The notes below the pieces were generated by a model. It had not been told where the DNA came from and searched no databases. It saw only the letters and a list, made by a program, of their open reading frames with translations. 64,000 nt of DNA from Primula veris (taxonomy: Eukaryota > Streptophyta > Magnoliopsida > Ericales > Primulaceae), in NCBI GenBank assembly GCA_963682055.1, contig OY821743.1:16899566-16963565 (forward strand), in the 5' to 3' direction. Positions 34,670 to 47,490 of this stretch are shown piece by piece. The first letter of the stretch is position 1; the number at the start of each line of letters is the position of its first letter. The translations under genes were made by a program, and so were the position numbers.

Positions 34670-37130
34670 ACCATAAATATAAATGGTAATGGTTGATGCA
34701 TCGACAATAGGTCACATGATTATTGTTGTCCACAGAAATGCAGTATTTCCAAAACTTTTAGCCCTATCATTAAGTTGATGGCTCATGATCCGGATTATCC
34801 TGAAAAGTCTAGTCGACTTGATAATTCCGAAGAGTAAGAATCGAAAATTCGATTTGAATTACTTGAGTTTGGAAATTGAAATTGAACATCCTGTCGATTA
34901 TGTTCAGACCCAAATGGACTCACGGAAAGTTTGATGATGCGACTGCAAATGATTGCACGCATTTCTTGGTCTTGCGCACCAAGATTTATATTTCCATGTA
35001 GGGTTATGCTATTTTACTGCATTGGTCCGTTATGAGGCCCATAGACACTCAAACACCATATGCGTACCAGCTGGTTACTGGTTATGAGCCAGAAGTCTCA
35101 TATTAACGCGTGTTTAGAGTGATTAATTAATATTTTGATTGAGCCGCTATAGCGTTCAAAATATAGACCTCTGAAGGGGACATAAGTCGATTATGAATCC
35201 CCTGCCTATCATTTGATAGAGTAAACTTGGCAAGCGATCTCTTTACCGCATGATATGCGCAAGTGACATCGCTAAGACTGTTCTCCCCGTCTTTAGGGAG
35301 AGATTTGCATGTTACCGTTGATAAGGAACGACGTGAAGTAACGTGGCATAACCCACTCAGTCTTAGCTTGATCCCCAAAACCGCACTTAGTGATAAGTAA
35401 GTGCATAGACTCCCTCAAGTCTAACTAAATGCCAAGCGCATTTAATGACTTTATGAGATGTCACGAGATCATTTATACCTGCTGCAAAATGCTTGCAAGG
35501 ATAGACGTCCTTGTCGGACGCCGTGTTCCTGTCGTAACACGTTGCTTTGGCCGAACCCGCCAAGCAAAGGACGCTGTCGTCAGCCGTCAGTCTGTCGTCC
35601 TTCCTAAGATATGAGGAAGTTGACCGGTTCTTAATTCGTTCAGCCCCAGAGGTGGTGAACTGAAACTTGTTTGTCGCACGAGATTATAAAGGATCAAGGA
35701 GATGTGTGATTTCCTCCTCATGCTAAGAATCTCGAAATATCTGTCGATCATGATATCTTAGACGATATTGAAGCGAAACGAGACTGCCATTGATTACTTG
35801 TTCATATATTCGGTGACGACTGATAATATGAACAAATTATGACAGAGAACCATGTACCGTTGCCTGAAGTCAACGTAGAATAGACTGTACTAATGGAAAC
35901 TTGCAATCCAAGTAGACTCCTTAGCGAAAGTGTGTTCGGACCTGTAGTTCCAACACCACCAATGTTAAACGAGTTCGTTTATTTGGTTATTCGTAAGGAA
36001 AAGTGATGAGAATAATGAGATTGTAGAATGCTCGCCTAGTAGCGCAAGGCTTCTCTCACACCTTGGAATTGATTACGAGATGGTTGATTTCCTCGAAATG
36101 GACATTATAATAGTCCCCTACTTTACCAGTTTAGTAGTTTCCGAAAAACTGAGTATGCAGCCATGAATGTGGTCACAGTTTTATCTCTATGGGGATTTAG
36201 ACAAAGCGATATAGATGAAGGTCCCTGTGTGACTTCATAATGCTTGAATCAAGTAGTTCCTGACCACGGAACACGATCTCAATTAAATGAGACGTTCACT
36301 ATATGGATTAATATAATCCGAGCGGATGTGGTATACCGCCTAAGTGAGTACTTGATTAGCTTGGGATACTTGAACAAGTATTATGCCCTTGCGTGTTTTA
36401 TTACGCGATCCATTTTTGGATTTGCCTTCGAGATGAAGGATCTTGGGAAGACACGGTAGTGACTCAACCTGATGATTGAGTCCCGTAAAGATTGAATCTA
36501 AGTCCATGATTCAGACTACACCCAGAAGGTGTTATGACGTTTTAGTCATTATGACGCTAAGTCGTCAGATTCTCCCATGATCGTTCGATCACTAGACATT
36601 GATATAAACCCAGTCTGTCCCTGATGTGACGATGAAGAGATAATGAACCATGATGTTCATATCTAAGTACAATAAGCGCATTATTATAGTTGGTCTAATG
36701 TGCTAGGACGGACATCTCGTCTGCTGTGAATGGTATAGCTCGACACAGCATCGCGCTAACACGCTGCCATCGAAATGGCATAAAAGACATTTTTCCCATT
36801 CCCTTAAGGTAACTGTGGATGAGGGCTTGTTTTATCCCATTTGTGTCATCGAGTGTACCTACCCCCTTCGGTACTCGAATTAACGCAACCCTTTTTCGGT
36901 TATTCCGATGCTGGTTACTTATCAGACCCGCATAAGGGATATTCCTAACATGGCATGTCTTTACCATTAGGAATAAGGCGATATCTTGAAGGTCTTGGAA
37001 TGACTCCAAACGAATCACTATGATCTGCTCGTGCTCTATGAGACGACTAGAGAGTGTATATGGCTTCGAGCTAGTATTAGCCATATTTGAATTACATATG
37101 CTCTGTCTCACAATCCAGATAAAACACTTG
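34670..37130 (+). pseudogene. Copia polyprotein remnants (integrase, reverse transcriptase, RNase H region)
   Basis: Translated scraps match Copia integrase near 34690-35110 (MVDASTR, then PDYPEK and RLDNSEE). Reverse-transcriptase start-like tracts lie near 35935-36110 (FGPVVP, NNEIV, LGIDYE), and the palm/linker phrase FEMKDLGKT near 36425-36455. Stops and frameshifts occur every few tens of codons in all frames. The YVDD catalytic part is not found, probably through an internal deletion. The gene cannot make a functional polyprotein. Confidence 0.75.
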
Positions 37131-37224
37131 TCTTTTTTGAGGACAACTTGTTGTTATCGATCAAGAGAGATATGACTAGATTATGCTATTTAGCATTTTT
37201 CGCCGAAATAAATCTTCACATATG

Positions 37225-37475
37225 AAGTTTATGAGCATCCAGTTGAATGCTCATTCTATTACACGTTAGATTTTCTTGCATCCAGTCATGTGCAAGTAAA
37301 TGAAGCATCCAGTCGAATGCTCGTACCGTTTCTTAAAATATGAAATCCTTGCACCCTGTCGTGTGCAAGTGAGGGGGAGCATCCAAGTGAATGCTTATTG
37401 CACTAATTACTACTTAGTCGAAATCCTCGCACCCTGTCGTGTGCAAGTGAGGCGGAGCATCCAGTCGCATGCTCA
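37225..37475 (+). repeat. Alternating small hairpins in the Copia 3' region
   Basis: Two hairpin modules alternate: GAGCAT-loop-ATGCTC (for example 37233-37252, loop CCAGTTGA) and TTGCAC-loop-GTGCAA (loop CCTGTCGT). Roughly four of the first type and three of the second occur over 250 bp. All have eight-base loops of the form CC(A/T)GTCG(A/T). Some copies carry the purine stretch GAGGGGGAG. Confidence 0.75.
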
Positions 37476-37915
37476 TGTACTCTTTTTGTCCTTAGATCAA
37501 GGTTTTTTCCCACTGGGTTTTCCTTGGCAAGGTTTTTTAGCAAGACACGTTCCCATCATATCTCACTTAAGATTGCCGAAATTAGGGGGAATATCCTGTT
37601 GTATACTTCTTACAACTGTGTACTCTTTTGTCCTTCGACTAGAGCTTTTTTCCCACTGGGTTTACTCTAGCAAGGTTTTGATGAGGCACCTGTTTTGTGG
37701 TTGATGCCTAGTACTACCATTGTTGCACTATTTTTCCTTCGATCAGAGATTTTCCCATTGGGTTTGCTCTGGCAAGGTTTTGATGAGGCACACTGTTTTG
37801 TGGTTAGTTACTTACATGATATTTCGGCATATATTATTCAGCTACACAGTTTCTCCTAGGTACCGATTTTGTCCCACACTGGGTTTTCCGTCCCTAAGGT
37901 TTTTATGTGTTTAGC
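37476..37915 (+). repeat. Repeated CCCACTGGGTTT...GCAAGGTTTT blocks of the Copia 3' untranslated region
   Basis: Four imperfect copies of a block with CCCA(C/T)TGGGTTT and AAGGTTTT lie near 37508, 37652, 37753 and 37873, often followed by GATGAGGCA. Such blocks are a recurring feature of the region before the 3' LTR in a group of plant Copia elements. Confidence 0.75.
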
Positions 37916-37982
37916 ACTGCGAATGAACTCGACTCACATCGACTGCATGAAGACGAAGAATTCAATACGTCCAAAGGGGGAG

Positions 37983-38186
37983 TGTTGTAGGATATTATTG
38001 GACTCTTGGACTTGTACTTTATAGGCCCAAGTGGGCTTGTAACCCTACCCCTCTATCTATATAAAGAGGGTTAGGGGTCTTGTATTTCACGTTCATTCAT
38101 ACATTTGATAAATAAAGTCTCACTTATTGTTGTCTCTCGTATCTCTCTCTATATATATCTATAACGAGCTAATATGTCACACAACA
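37983..38186 (+). repeat. 3' LTR of the Copia element
   Basis: 204 bp, about 97% identical to the 5' LTR by direct comparison. It is immediately preceded by the polypurine tract and followed by the ATAAT duplication. Confidence 0.93.
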
Positions 38187-41027
38187 ATAATTATTTTATA
38201 GTGTTAGTAGTTTTATAGTTTTTTTTTTTTTCTTTTCGTATAGTTTTTTTTTTTTTTTTCTTGATTATCAGTTTTTTGAACAAATATGATGCTGTTGTCA
38301 ACCATGTGGCCAAGATCCCCCATCGACCCACACCCACTATTAATATACGCATCCAGTTGCTTGGTATATAAAATGCAATCACTGTTTCCATTTCTATTTA
38401 CATATTAAACGATAACACCCATGTGCTAACAGGCTAGTAGCTATTTCACGGCCTTTTTTAAGGTATCAGTAATACTTTTTTGCTTTTTTTAGCTTTTATT
38501 AGATAAAGTTTTGAATGGAAACTACAGTGGCAAAAGTAAAAAAAAAGGGTGGTGCTTACTGGATAATTGCCATCTTTAATCTTTTACTTGGTCCTGTCTA
38601 GTGTTGTATCATGAATAAAGCATAAATGTGATCGTTTCAAATTTTTTTATCAAAAGAATAATAGTAGATGATTACGTACAGAGCATTCTCCTCCCTTCAT
38701 AACATGTTACCCCTCCGTTCCTGTTTAATTATACACTATGAAACTACATGCAATTTTAACCGGTTAAGAACTTGTATCAAAATTATCAAAAATTTTTTTT
38801 TCAAAAGTTGATCATATAGTTCAAATGTTAAATTTTATGATTAGATTTAAAAAAAATTCATTTCGACAATTTTGATACAAATTATAAGCTGATCAAAATT
38901 ACACGTAGTTTAGTTGGTAACAATTATATGAAAACGGATGGAGCAGTTAAATTTATATATATATGTGCATCTGGTTAGAGCAAGCAGTGGAGGTTCTCTT
39001 CCGTTTTCTTTAAATTTTGAATAAAAACTTCATTTTTTTCATTTTACATAACCAATTTATATTTATACAATACTTCAGATTCCCTATAAGATTCCTCAAT
39101 TTATTTTATATTAGTTTTTTCTTTTTCTTTTTTTGTGATTTAATATACATACATGTGAATAAAAGTAGAGGAGACTATTTGGTTCCTTTATTTTCGGGAA
39201 CATTTTATAGTTATTCAAAAATTGAGGAATATTAATAAGAAACATATTGGATAAACAAAATTAACTTTTTTTTTTTTGTGAAGTCCCACAAAATCTAAGT
39301 AAAATTAGCTTTTGAGAACCTATAGTGATTGGTCTTAGTGCAGTAGCAGTAGCCGTAGCAAATTTGTATAGGAAAGCATTCGTAAAACAATTTGATTAAA
39401 AAAAATCAAGAGGATGCATTCGACAGTATATATTATTACCTATCGGTTTAGTCAAATCAAGACCGTTTGTTGTTGCACCACCAATCTCATAAAGGGGTAG
39501 TATAGTAACTTAATCAAACTTCTATCGAATTTGGGCACCTGAAAATTTAATAATTATCAATTAAATCGTGACTAATAGATTATATACAGAAGTTAAATTC
39601 GATATTATTTCAAATTTACACGTACAAGAAAAGGGCTTTATGTTAATGTTCTTTGGAACAACATGTTTCGTTTTGTATAAAGAATCTTTCCGGACGCAAG
39701 TTGATTGCTGTATTTCAACTATTGGGAGTAAAACTAACAAAGAATGATTCATGTGTGTCTATTGTACGTATACGGAAAATCCATGGTTTGGGAAGGGATC
39801 GGGCCATTTTGGCCATAATTAGACATTCTTCTCTTGCATTTTTGGATGAGGTTGGTTTCACAACTCGAACACGTAATCTACATATCACATGACGCTAACT
39901 TCACCGTTGCATCAAGCCTTCTCCTCTGATGTGTGTCAATATATTATTCTTAACTATAGTTTAAATGTGTAGGAGATATTTGTGTCTCAACTCCAATAAA
40001 TGTTAGTTTTACCAAAGTAATCGAGATTTGACTTTTAAAAGTAGTTTTTGAATTTGTTACGTTTCCTTTGTATAATGTATCCATTGAATATGCATCTTTG
40101 TTAAATAATACTAAGTTTGCTACATCATTTAAACATAGCCTAATTAGTATAAAATATGCTTCAAAACCTTAACAAAGCAGTCCAACTTTGGCTGCTAATA
40201 TTTCTGGTCATAAATCATTTATTGTTATAAACATGTGACTAAAAATAGGGAAGGATCTAGAAGTTGAGAAAAACCTACAGCTAATGAAATTAAACTAGTT
40301 AGATGCAGCTATTGGTCTAAGTTTATACACTGTACTATTCTAGTTAGATGACTCCAATACAAATATTTTGCAGAACTCATGTCTCTCTACTTATTTGTTA
40401 TAGTTTTGGGATTAATGATGTAATTATTAAATCAAAATCTCAGTTGATAATAAAATGGTGGAATAGTAATCGTTCCCTTGATCCTAATTTGTTGTTTTAT
40501 GGGATACTGTATGTACACCATATCCTTAATTTGTTCCAAGTTTTGTCACAGTTACAAAGAAAGGAATCAGCTAGCTAGTTGATTAACTTGCAAAACTTTT
40601 GTGTTAATGGTACAAACTCTACTTATTTCAGAGCACTTATACTACTAAAGTTTTTACATGCAATTTATATTTTGGTTCAAAAACAAGCCCCTTTTTTCGG
40701 AGAAAACTTTTTAGTTTGAAAGGTAATTGAAAGGTGGCTGATGATGAGAAATCTGAAGCACGGTTATTGAGTATGAATTTTTATCAGCTGTTTTTTTTAA
40801 TTGTCCAAAGGTTGGCGATTTTGATCATTTATTGGCTAATATGATCGTGAAAAAAGCCAATGATGATAAGTTTTGAAGTTAACAGATCTCCAAAGTTAAT
40901 TTGTGTTCTTATACCATTCATTGATCTCTGAGTTGCTTGGAATTCAAGCAAAATGTTAAAAAAAGATGTGATGTGCTATATAAAGACACGGAAATAGTCA
41001 AGCTGAAGAATTTTGGCAGACTTAAAA
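38187..41027. other. Interval between the Copia and gypsy elements, no supported gene
   Basis: It holds T-rich tracts around 38218-38260 and a MITE. Around 40350-40580 a short frame resembles a decayed LINE RNase H piece (VIIKSKSQLIIKWWNSN). A further coding-like stretch at about 40740-41027 is not recognised and ends at the gypsy insertion. None is strong enough to call as a gene. Confidence 0.5.
38708..38949. mobile_element. Stowaway-like MITE (family shared with 9925-10161)
   Basis: TIRs: left CCCCTCCGTTCCTGTTTAAT, complement of right CTCCATCCGTTTTCATATAA. Internal sequence GTTCAAATGTTAAATTTTAT matches the copy near 10 kb. It is bounded by TA. Confidence 0.75.
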
Positions 41028-42692
41028 TGTCACACCCCAAAACGAAATGATGACACGGCCGAATACCACTTGCTTGAGCATGCGGTATACAAAGTCAAAA
41101 CCGGTAGAACCCATTTTAAAAACTAAAAGATGCTACCTCGTAACATAATCAGAGTGCAAGAATGCGACATATAACTTTGACTCTAAAGGTTTAATTGAAA
41201 TCCGATAACCCAATAGCATTAACATCAATACTCCAATCACCAACAATCAAGAAAGTCAGTTAACCGAAAGAAGAGAAAACAAATAGTAGCAATAACCCAA
41301 CTAATAACATAACAGAATTAACTCAATTCTCATAGTTTTAGATAAATAAACAGATAATTAAACGCCTAATGAAGGTCACGGCCTGATCCCACAACGAGCC
41401 TGTCAGATAACTTAATCATGAACATGAAAAGATTTTAAAAATGAGAAAATAAGTCAAACGAGCTTAGTGAATATTAACTGTACTTAACAATATGACAGAT
41501 AGTTTTGAGAAAAGCAACTAGTTTCATATAGTCTGTATCCAGATCAAGTATATGCCTATAAATACACCAGTGTAAAGAGAAAATAATCTTAGAAAACGGT
41601 TTATTATCCTTTCAGTTTTAACCCCTGTTCGTTTCCTCATAATCAACCTAAAACATAATACATCAGATGCTTCGTAAATATGGCGTAAGATTGATAATCA
41701 AAATAATATCGAAGCATTATCGGGAACCAAATATAGTAATCATTGCCATACATTCTACTCTCTGGACAATGCCCGTTGGATCCAACCATCAAACGAAAAA
41801 GTCACTTAGGTTGGCGACCTAAGATTTCCTTTTAAGATGATCCAGCTAAGGTCACCCCATTTAAGAGGCCTGTTCCAAAACAGTTGAGAAACTAGAGGTA
41901 CTTATTAAGTATACCCTAGCTACCACGGTCACCCCACTAAAGGGCATATTCCGTGGAATTTTAAATCATTTAATTAAGGTCACCCCATTTAAGAGGCCTG
42001 TTCTTTTATATTACTAGTCCCGAAAACCATCGTAAAGGTCAAATAATTTAGTTAAGGTCACCCCACTCAAGAGGCCTGTTCCTTAACTATAATATATGAC
42101 CCGAAAATCATCACAAATCTCAAAACATTTATTCAAAACCAAAATAAGTAATGGCTGCTCCAACCTTTGATCATAATATGTAATACAAATTAATTGCTAT
42201 CGATCAAGTTATGTGAACTGAATTCACAATCAATATAGTTTTCAAATAACATGGGAAATCAAATAAGTATAGTTTTAGTACAGCAACACTCACCTGATCG
42301 GAATCCCGACCACCAGAAAGACGTCTATTACCACTAAGCAACTGACCTGAGGAGAATTGAAACTCTTAACTAAGTCACTGTTGAAAACTCACAACTGCTC
42401 ACTTTTTCCCTTATCTTTTATGTTTTTGGTTTTCTCTCTAACGTCGTGTACGCAGAACTAGGAAGTTATAATTCTATCCTAATCTTATATTCAAATGTAA
42501 CTTACTTATCACTATTTTAATTCTTTATAATTAATCAGTACATAAGTACTCATATAGGATATAGTTTAAACTAGGTACTAAACTAACCCATGCAATTACA
42601 ACTTAATAATAAACCACCTATCAGTATATAAATTATATCAAAGTGATGTAAAAATAAAATAAAATCAATAAATAAAAATGAGGGATCTCACA
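41028..42692 (-). repeat. 3' LTR of the gypsy element
   Basis: 1665 bp, about 96% identical to the 5' LTR over the first ~650 bases compared by eye, with differences mostly transitions. Around 41825-42085 it contains four degenerate copies of AAGGTCACCCCATTTAAGAG followed by GCCTGTTCC. Confidence 0.93.
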
Positions 42693-42707
42693 TTCTCCTC
42701 CCCTTGA
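42693..42707 (-). other. Polypurine tract of the gypsy element
   Basis: AAGGGGAGGAGAA on the minus strand abuts the TGTGAG start of the 3' LTR, the expected plus-strand priming site. Confidence 0.85.
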
Positions 42708-45700
42708 GAAAAGTTTCGTCCCGAAACTTACGTTGAACACCCATCAAACAGGAATGGGTATTTCTCGTGCATATTCTCATCGAGTTCCCATGTCGCCTCT
42801 TCTTTTGTATGGTTTCTCCATAAAACTTTTACCATTTTGATGGTTTTCCGACGAAGTTTTTTTTCTTATACATCCAGAATTTTTATAGGTAACTTCTCAT
42901 AAGACATGTCTTCTCTAACTTGTAGAGGTTCATAATCAACTACATGATTAGGGTTATGAATATATTTTCGTAGCATGGAGACATGAAACACATTATGTAT
43001 TGCTGCTAGCTTAGGAGGTAAGGCTAAAGCGATAAGCTACAGCCCCTATCTTCTCGAGAATCTCAAAAGGTCCAACATAGCGTGGACTTAACTTTCCTTT
43101 CTTACCAAACCTTATTACTCCTTTCCATGGTGAAACTTTCAGAAATACCATTCCACCTATTTTGAAATCCAATTCCCTTCTTCGATTATCAGCATAACTC
43201 TTTTGGCGACTTTGAGCAGTGGCAAGTTTCTCTCGAATGGCTACAATCTTTTCTAACGCATCTTGCACTAAATCGGGACCTAGGAGCTGCCATTCCAACT
43301 TCAAACCAACAGACAGGGGATCGACACTTTCTCCTGTATAATGCCTCAAAAGGTGCAACTCCTAAACTCGAGTGAAAACTATTATTATAAGAGAATTCAA
43401 CTAGAGATAAGTGTTCATCCCAATTACCTTTCCACTCCAAAGAACAAGCTCTCAACATATCCTCTAGTGTCTGGATAGTTCTTTCCGATTGACCATCGGT
43501 TTGAGGGTGATAAGCAGAACTAAATGATAATTTTGTCCCTAGAGCAGAGTGCAAACTGTTCCAGAACTTGGAGATGAAACGAGGATCTCTATCTGATATT
43601 ATTGACACTGGTGCACCATGTAATCTAATAATGTCTTTAATATATAATTGAGTGAGCTTTTCCAATGAAAACGTCATTTTGATTGGAATAAAATGCGCAC
43701 ACTTAGTCAAACGATCAACCACAACCCAAACACCATCATTCCCAGCATTAGTGCAAGGCAAGCCCGACACGAAATCCAGGGTGATGTGCTCCAATTTCCA
43801 TTCTGGTGTATCCAGTAAATTAAGTTTACCTGCAGGTTTCTGATGCTCAATTTTGATTTGTTGGCAAGTCATACATCTTACTACAAAATCTGCTATGCCT
43901 CTTTTCATACCGATCCACCAGAAATGTCCTCGCAAATCCCTGTACATTTTTGTACTACCCGGGTGAATACTGTACTTCGAATTATGTGCCTCCAACATAA
44001 TTTCTTCTCTAAAACCACCAGAATGTGGCACACAAATTCGGTCTTTAAACATCAACAACCCATCAGCACCAAGTGAAAAGTCTGTGGTGCCCGTGCTCGT
44101 CATTTCCTCTATGAGTTTCTTGCATTGGGGATCATCAAGTTGTGTTAATTTAATCCTATCGAGTAAAGTGGGACGAATTGTCATTTGATAACACAAGGCA
44201 GACTCTCCATGCCTAACCACCTCTAAACCCATTCAAGTAAAATCTTGTATAATTTGAGGTTGTATTGTCAAAAATGCTACGAGACCTAAGGACGACTTCC
44301 GACTTAAAGCATCAGCCACTACATTCGCTTTCCCAGGGTGATATAAGATATCCACATCATACTATTTAATTAACTCCAACCAACGTCTCTGTCTCATGTT
44401 AATCTCCTTTTGAGTGAAAATATACCTTAAACTCTTATGGTCGGTATAAATTTCACAAGGCTCGCCATATAGATAATGCCTCCATATCTTGAGGGCAAAA
44501 ACAACTGCTGCCAACTCTAAGTCATGGGTTGGGTAGTTTCTCTGATGTGGTTTGAGTTGTCGAGAAGCATAAGCTATTACTTTACCATTTTGCATAAGTA
44601 CACATCCCAATCCCCGTTTCGAAGCATCACTGTAATTATAAAAATTTCCTCCTGAGACGGTAGTGTAAGAATAGGGGCGCTCACCAATCGTTCTTTAAGC
44701 TCATAGAAACTTTTCTAGCATTCCACCGTCCAAACAAACTTTTCTCCTTTCCTGGTCAGGCTGGTCAATGGTAAGGCAATACGGGAGAAGCCATCCACAA
44801 ACCTTCTGTAGTAACCTGCGAGACCCAAGAAGCTACGTACCTCTGTGACATTGGTAGGTGGTGACCATTCCATGATAGCCTTAATTTTATTTTCATCCAC
44901 TTTAATGCCATCTTTTCTTATCACATGACGGAGGAATGATACACTATCTAGCCAGAACTCACATTTTGACAGTTTCGCAAAAAGTTTATGTTCCTGAAAG
45001 GTCTGCAACACTATCTTTAAATGATTTTTATGCTCCTCTTTGCTTCTTGAGTAGATCAGAATATCATCAATAAATATAACTACAAATTTATCCAGTTGTG
45101 GTTTAAATACTCGGTTCATCAGGCACATGAATGCTGCGGGTGCATTGGTTAATCCAAAAGGCATGACCAAAAATTCGTAATGGCCATAGCGGGTTCTGAA
45201 AGCGGATTTAGGAACATCACCTTCCTTAATCTTTAACTGATGGTATCCAGATCGTAGGTCTATTTTTGAAAACAGCTGAGCTCCTTGCAACTGATCAAAT
45301 AAGTCATCAATACGAGGTAATGGATATCGATTCTTTATTGTCACCTTGTTAAGTTCTCGATAATCAACACATAAACGCATCGATCCGTCTTTCTTTTTGA
45401 CAAAGAGCACCGGCGCACCCCAAGGTGACACACTTGGACGGATGAAACCTTTATCTAGGAGGTCTTGTAACTGATTTTGTAGTTCCCTCAATTCAACTGG
45501 TACCATTCTATATGGGGCTTTCGATATCGGCGTGGTCCCTGGTAAGAGATCAATGCCAAACTCAATTTCTCGGTTAGGCCGTAAACCCGGAAGGTCATCT
45601 GGCAACACATCTTCAAATTCATTAACAATCAGTAGGTCTGTCAACTTAACTTCCATTTGGTTTTCCCCAATGACATAAGCTAGATATCCGTTACAGCCTT

Positions 45701-47246
45701 TTCTTAATAGTCAATTTGCTTGCATTTTAGAAATTATAGGTGATGATACATTTTTACGTTCTCCATCGAAGGTAAACGCTGGTTCCCCAGGAGGGGAGAA
45801 GGTAACCCTTTTCCTGTGGCAATCAACAGTGGCGTATTGAGGCGACAACCAATTCATACCCAATATCACATCAAAATCACTCATTTCTAATTCAATTAAA
45901 TCAATACAAGTAACTTTACCCTCAATTTCTACTATACACCCCTTACACATTGAGTTTAGAACGATGGTATCCCCAGTAGGAGTGGAAACTACAAGACTCT
46001 TATCTAACTGTTCAATAGGTACAGATAAGCGACGCAAGAAGTTCGGTGATGCAACGCAATGTGTGCAACCAGAATCTATTAAAACTTTTGCTGGTAAATT
46101 AGAGATATATATTATACCTTGGACAACAGAGGCCGGAGCTTCTACCTGTTCCTCAGTAAGTGCAAAAATGTGTCCCTGAGTGCTAGTCTTCTGCCCTGGT
46201 GTCGCAACTTTTGGTTGTAGCGTATTTGATGCATGCATGGTTGCCTGGAAAGAAGTTTTCTGGATGGTTACAGATTTGGGACTTTGACAGTGATAGCTCA
46301 AATGCCCCTCCTTACCACAATTAAAACAATTCTTGATTCTTCCATCGCAATACTGAGCAGAGGGATGGGATTTCCCACATCTACCGCAAGCATACCTTGG
46401 TTGTACATAGCCACCACCCGAAGGATTTCCCCCCATTTGCCTTTTATTCGAATAATCTCCTCCTCTCCCTTGATTTGCACGTTGAGGTTGTTCACGCTGT
46501 CACTTCAGGAATTGCTCCTACCTTTTGCTAGCTAGACCATAACTCATTTCTGCATTTTTCGTGTTTTTTATCGCCTCGTAAAAAGAGTTAGACTGGCACA
46601 TGACATACCTTTCTTTAATTGATGAGTTTAGTCCATATTCAAAGAACATTATCTTATCTTCTTGGGTTGCCACCATTTCCGGATCGTATCGCGATAACTC
46701 ATTAAATTTGATTTGATATTCTGCAATCGTCATGTCCTCCTGAGATATATTTAGGAGTTCAGATTTCTTGTTCTTTCATAGTGTCCACGGGTAATACTCA
46801 TCGAGGAAGAGTTTCTTAAACCTTTCCCATGTCAGTTCATGTTTCTTATCCTTATATTGCCGTTCGGTGGCATCCCATCAATCCTCTGCATCACCTTGTA
46901 ACTTAAATGTTGATTGGCTAACTCTTTGTTCATCGGAGCCTTCAAGTCGATTAAATATTTTGTCCATACTACGCAGCCATATATCAGCTTCTCTATCCCC
47001 TCTGGTCCCCGTAAATACAGGAGCATTCATCTTTAAGAACTTGTCGAAAAGAGTTCATTTTTCCATAGTCAATTGCTTATCAACACCAGTGATTTGAATA
47101 ACCTCATTTTCCTTAGGAGTCTCGGTGGCAGTATCTGAGGTACGTCTCCGTCCAGAAGTCTTCAGTGAAGAAATTGGTATTTCTCGTTCAGGGTCACCAG
47201 TCGTGCTCTTCTTGTTCTTGCTCATAGTTTTCTTGCTAGGCGCCAT
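42703..47246 (-). pseudogene. gypsy gag-pol with chromodomain, multiple stops and frameshifts
   Basis: Gag begins at 47246 (MAPSKK). One frame runs through gag, protease and reverse transcriptase but is broken by stops at about 47055, 46878, 46776, 46518, 46500, 45711 and 44715, nearly all TGA or TAG. Domains seen: zinc knuckle CFNCGKEGHLSYHC (46287-46328), protease DSG (about 46076), reverse transcriptase with FIDD (about 45063-45074), RNase H (YSDAS to HYLYGE), integrase zinc finger (H...H...CMTC), and a DDE core (LDFVSG, ISDRDPRF, GQSERTIQ). A frameshift lies near 44640, stops at 44362 and 44233, and further frameshifts near 43330 and 43030. The chromodomain tail (EEATWELDENM) follows a TAA at 42866. 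The element cannot transpose on its own. Confidence 0.9.
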
Positions 47247-47467
47247 CTACAACCAAGAAACAATAGTAACTTAAATCTTATTATAGTAGCAACAGTAATT
47301 AATTGACAATTAACTCCCTTGCATTACCAGACTCCGGTGGGCCGAACCTCCATGACAACGAACCAAAATAAATATAACTAAGTAGCTAAGTATATATATA
47401 GACAGAAAAATCATCAAATAGATAATTAATTCAGGTATTTAACTTCAAATGACTCATAGGTTTAAAA

Positions 47468-47486
47468 CATTCGGCTCTGGTACCAA
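47468..47486 (-). other. Primer-binding site of the gypsy element
   Basis: Read on the minus strand, TGGTACCAGAGCCGAATG lies a few bases inside the 5' LTR. It differs at one base from the usual initiator-Met tRNA-complementary TGGTATCAGAGCC core. Confidence 0.85.
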
Positions 47487-47490
47487 TAAA

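Larger units (their letters stand above)
31546..38186 (+). mobile_element. Copia LTR retrotransposon, complete ends, degenerate interior
   Basis: LTRs at 31546-31767 and 37983-38186 both start TGTTG and end CAACA. A 5-bp duplication ATAAT flanks the element (31541-31545, 38187-38191). A polypurine tract AAAGGGGGAG sits directly before the right LTR. After the left LTR the sequence TGTTATCGGCAC resembles a degenerate initiator-Met tRNA primer site. The 6.2-kb interior retains Copia order (integrase, reverse transcriptase, 3' non-coding repeats) but no frame is open. Confidence 0.92.

Noticed and set aside
36695..37111. 138-codon minus-strand frame in the Copia element
   Set aside because: It is antisense to the element, overlaps the RNase H remnant and has no motif of its own.
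39653..39892. 79-codon frame between the Copia and gypsy elements
   Set aside because: No recognisable domain, start context or splice structure.
40348..40578. Short frame resembling a LINE RNase H piece
   Set aside because: Only one phrase (VIIKSKSQLIIKWW) is suggestive; no catalytic residues or flanking LINE domains support a call.
40740..41027. Coding-like tracts that might be a host gene broken by the gypsy insertion
   Set aside because: Joining the flanks across the TAAAA duplication runs into a stop at once, and no family could be identified.
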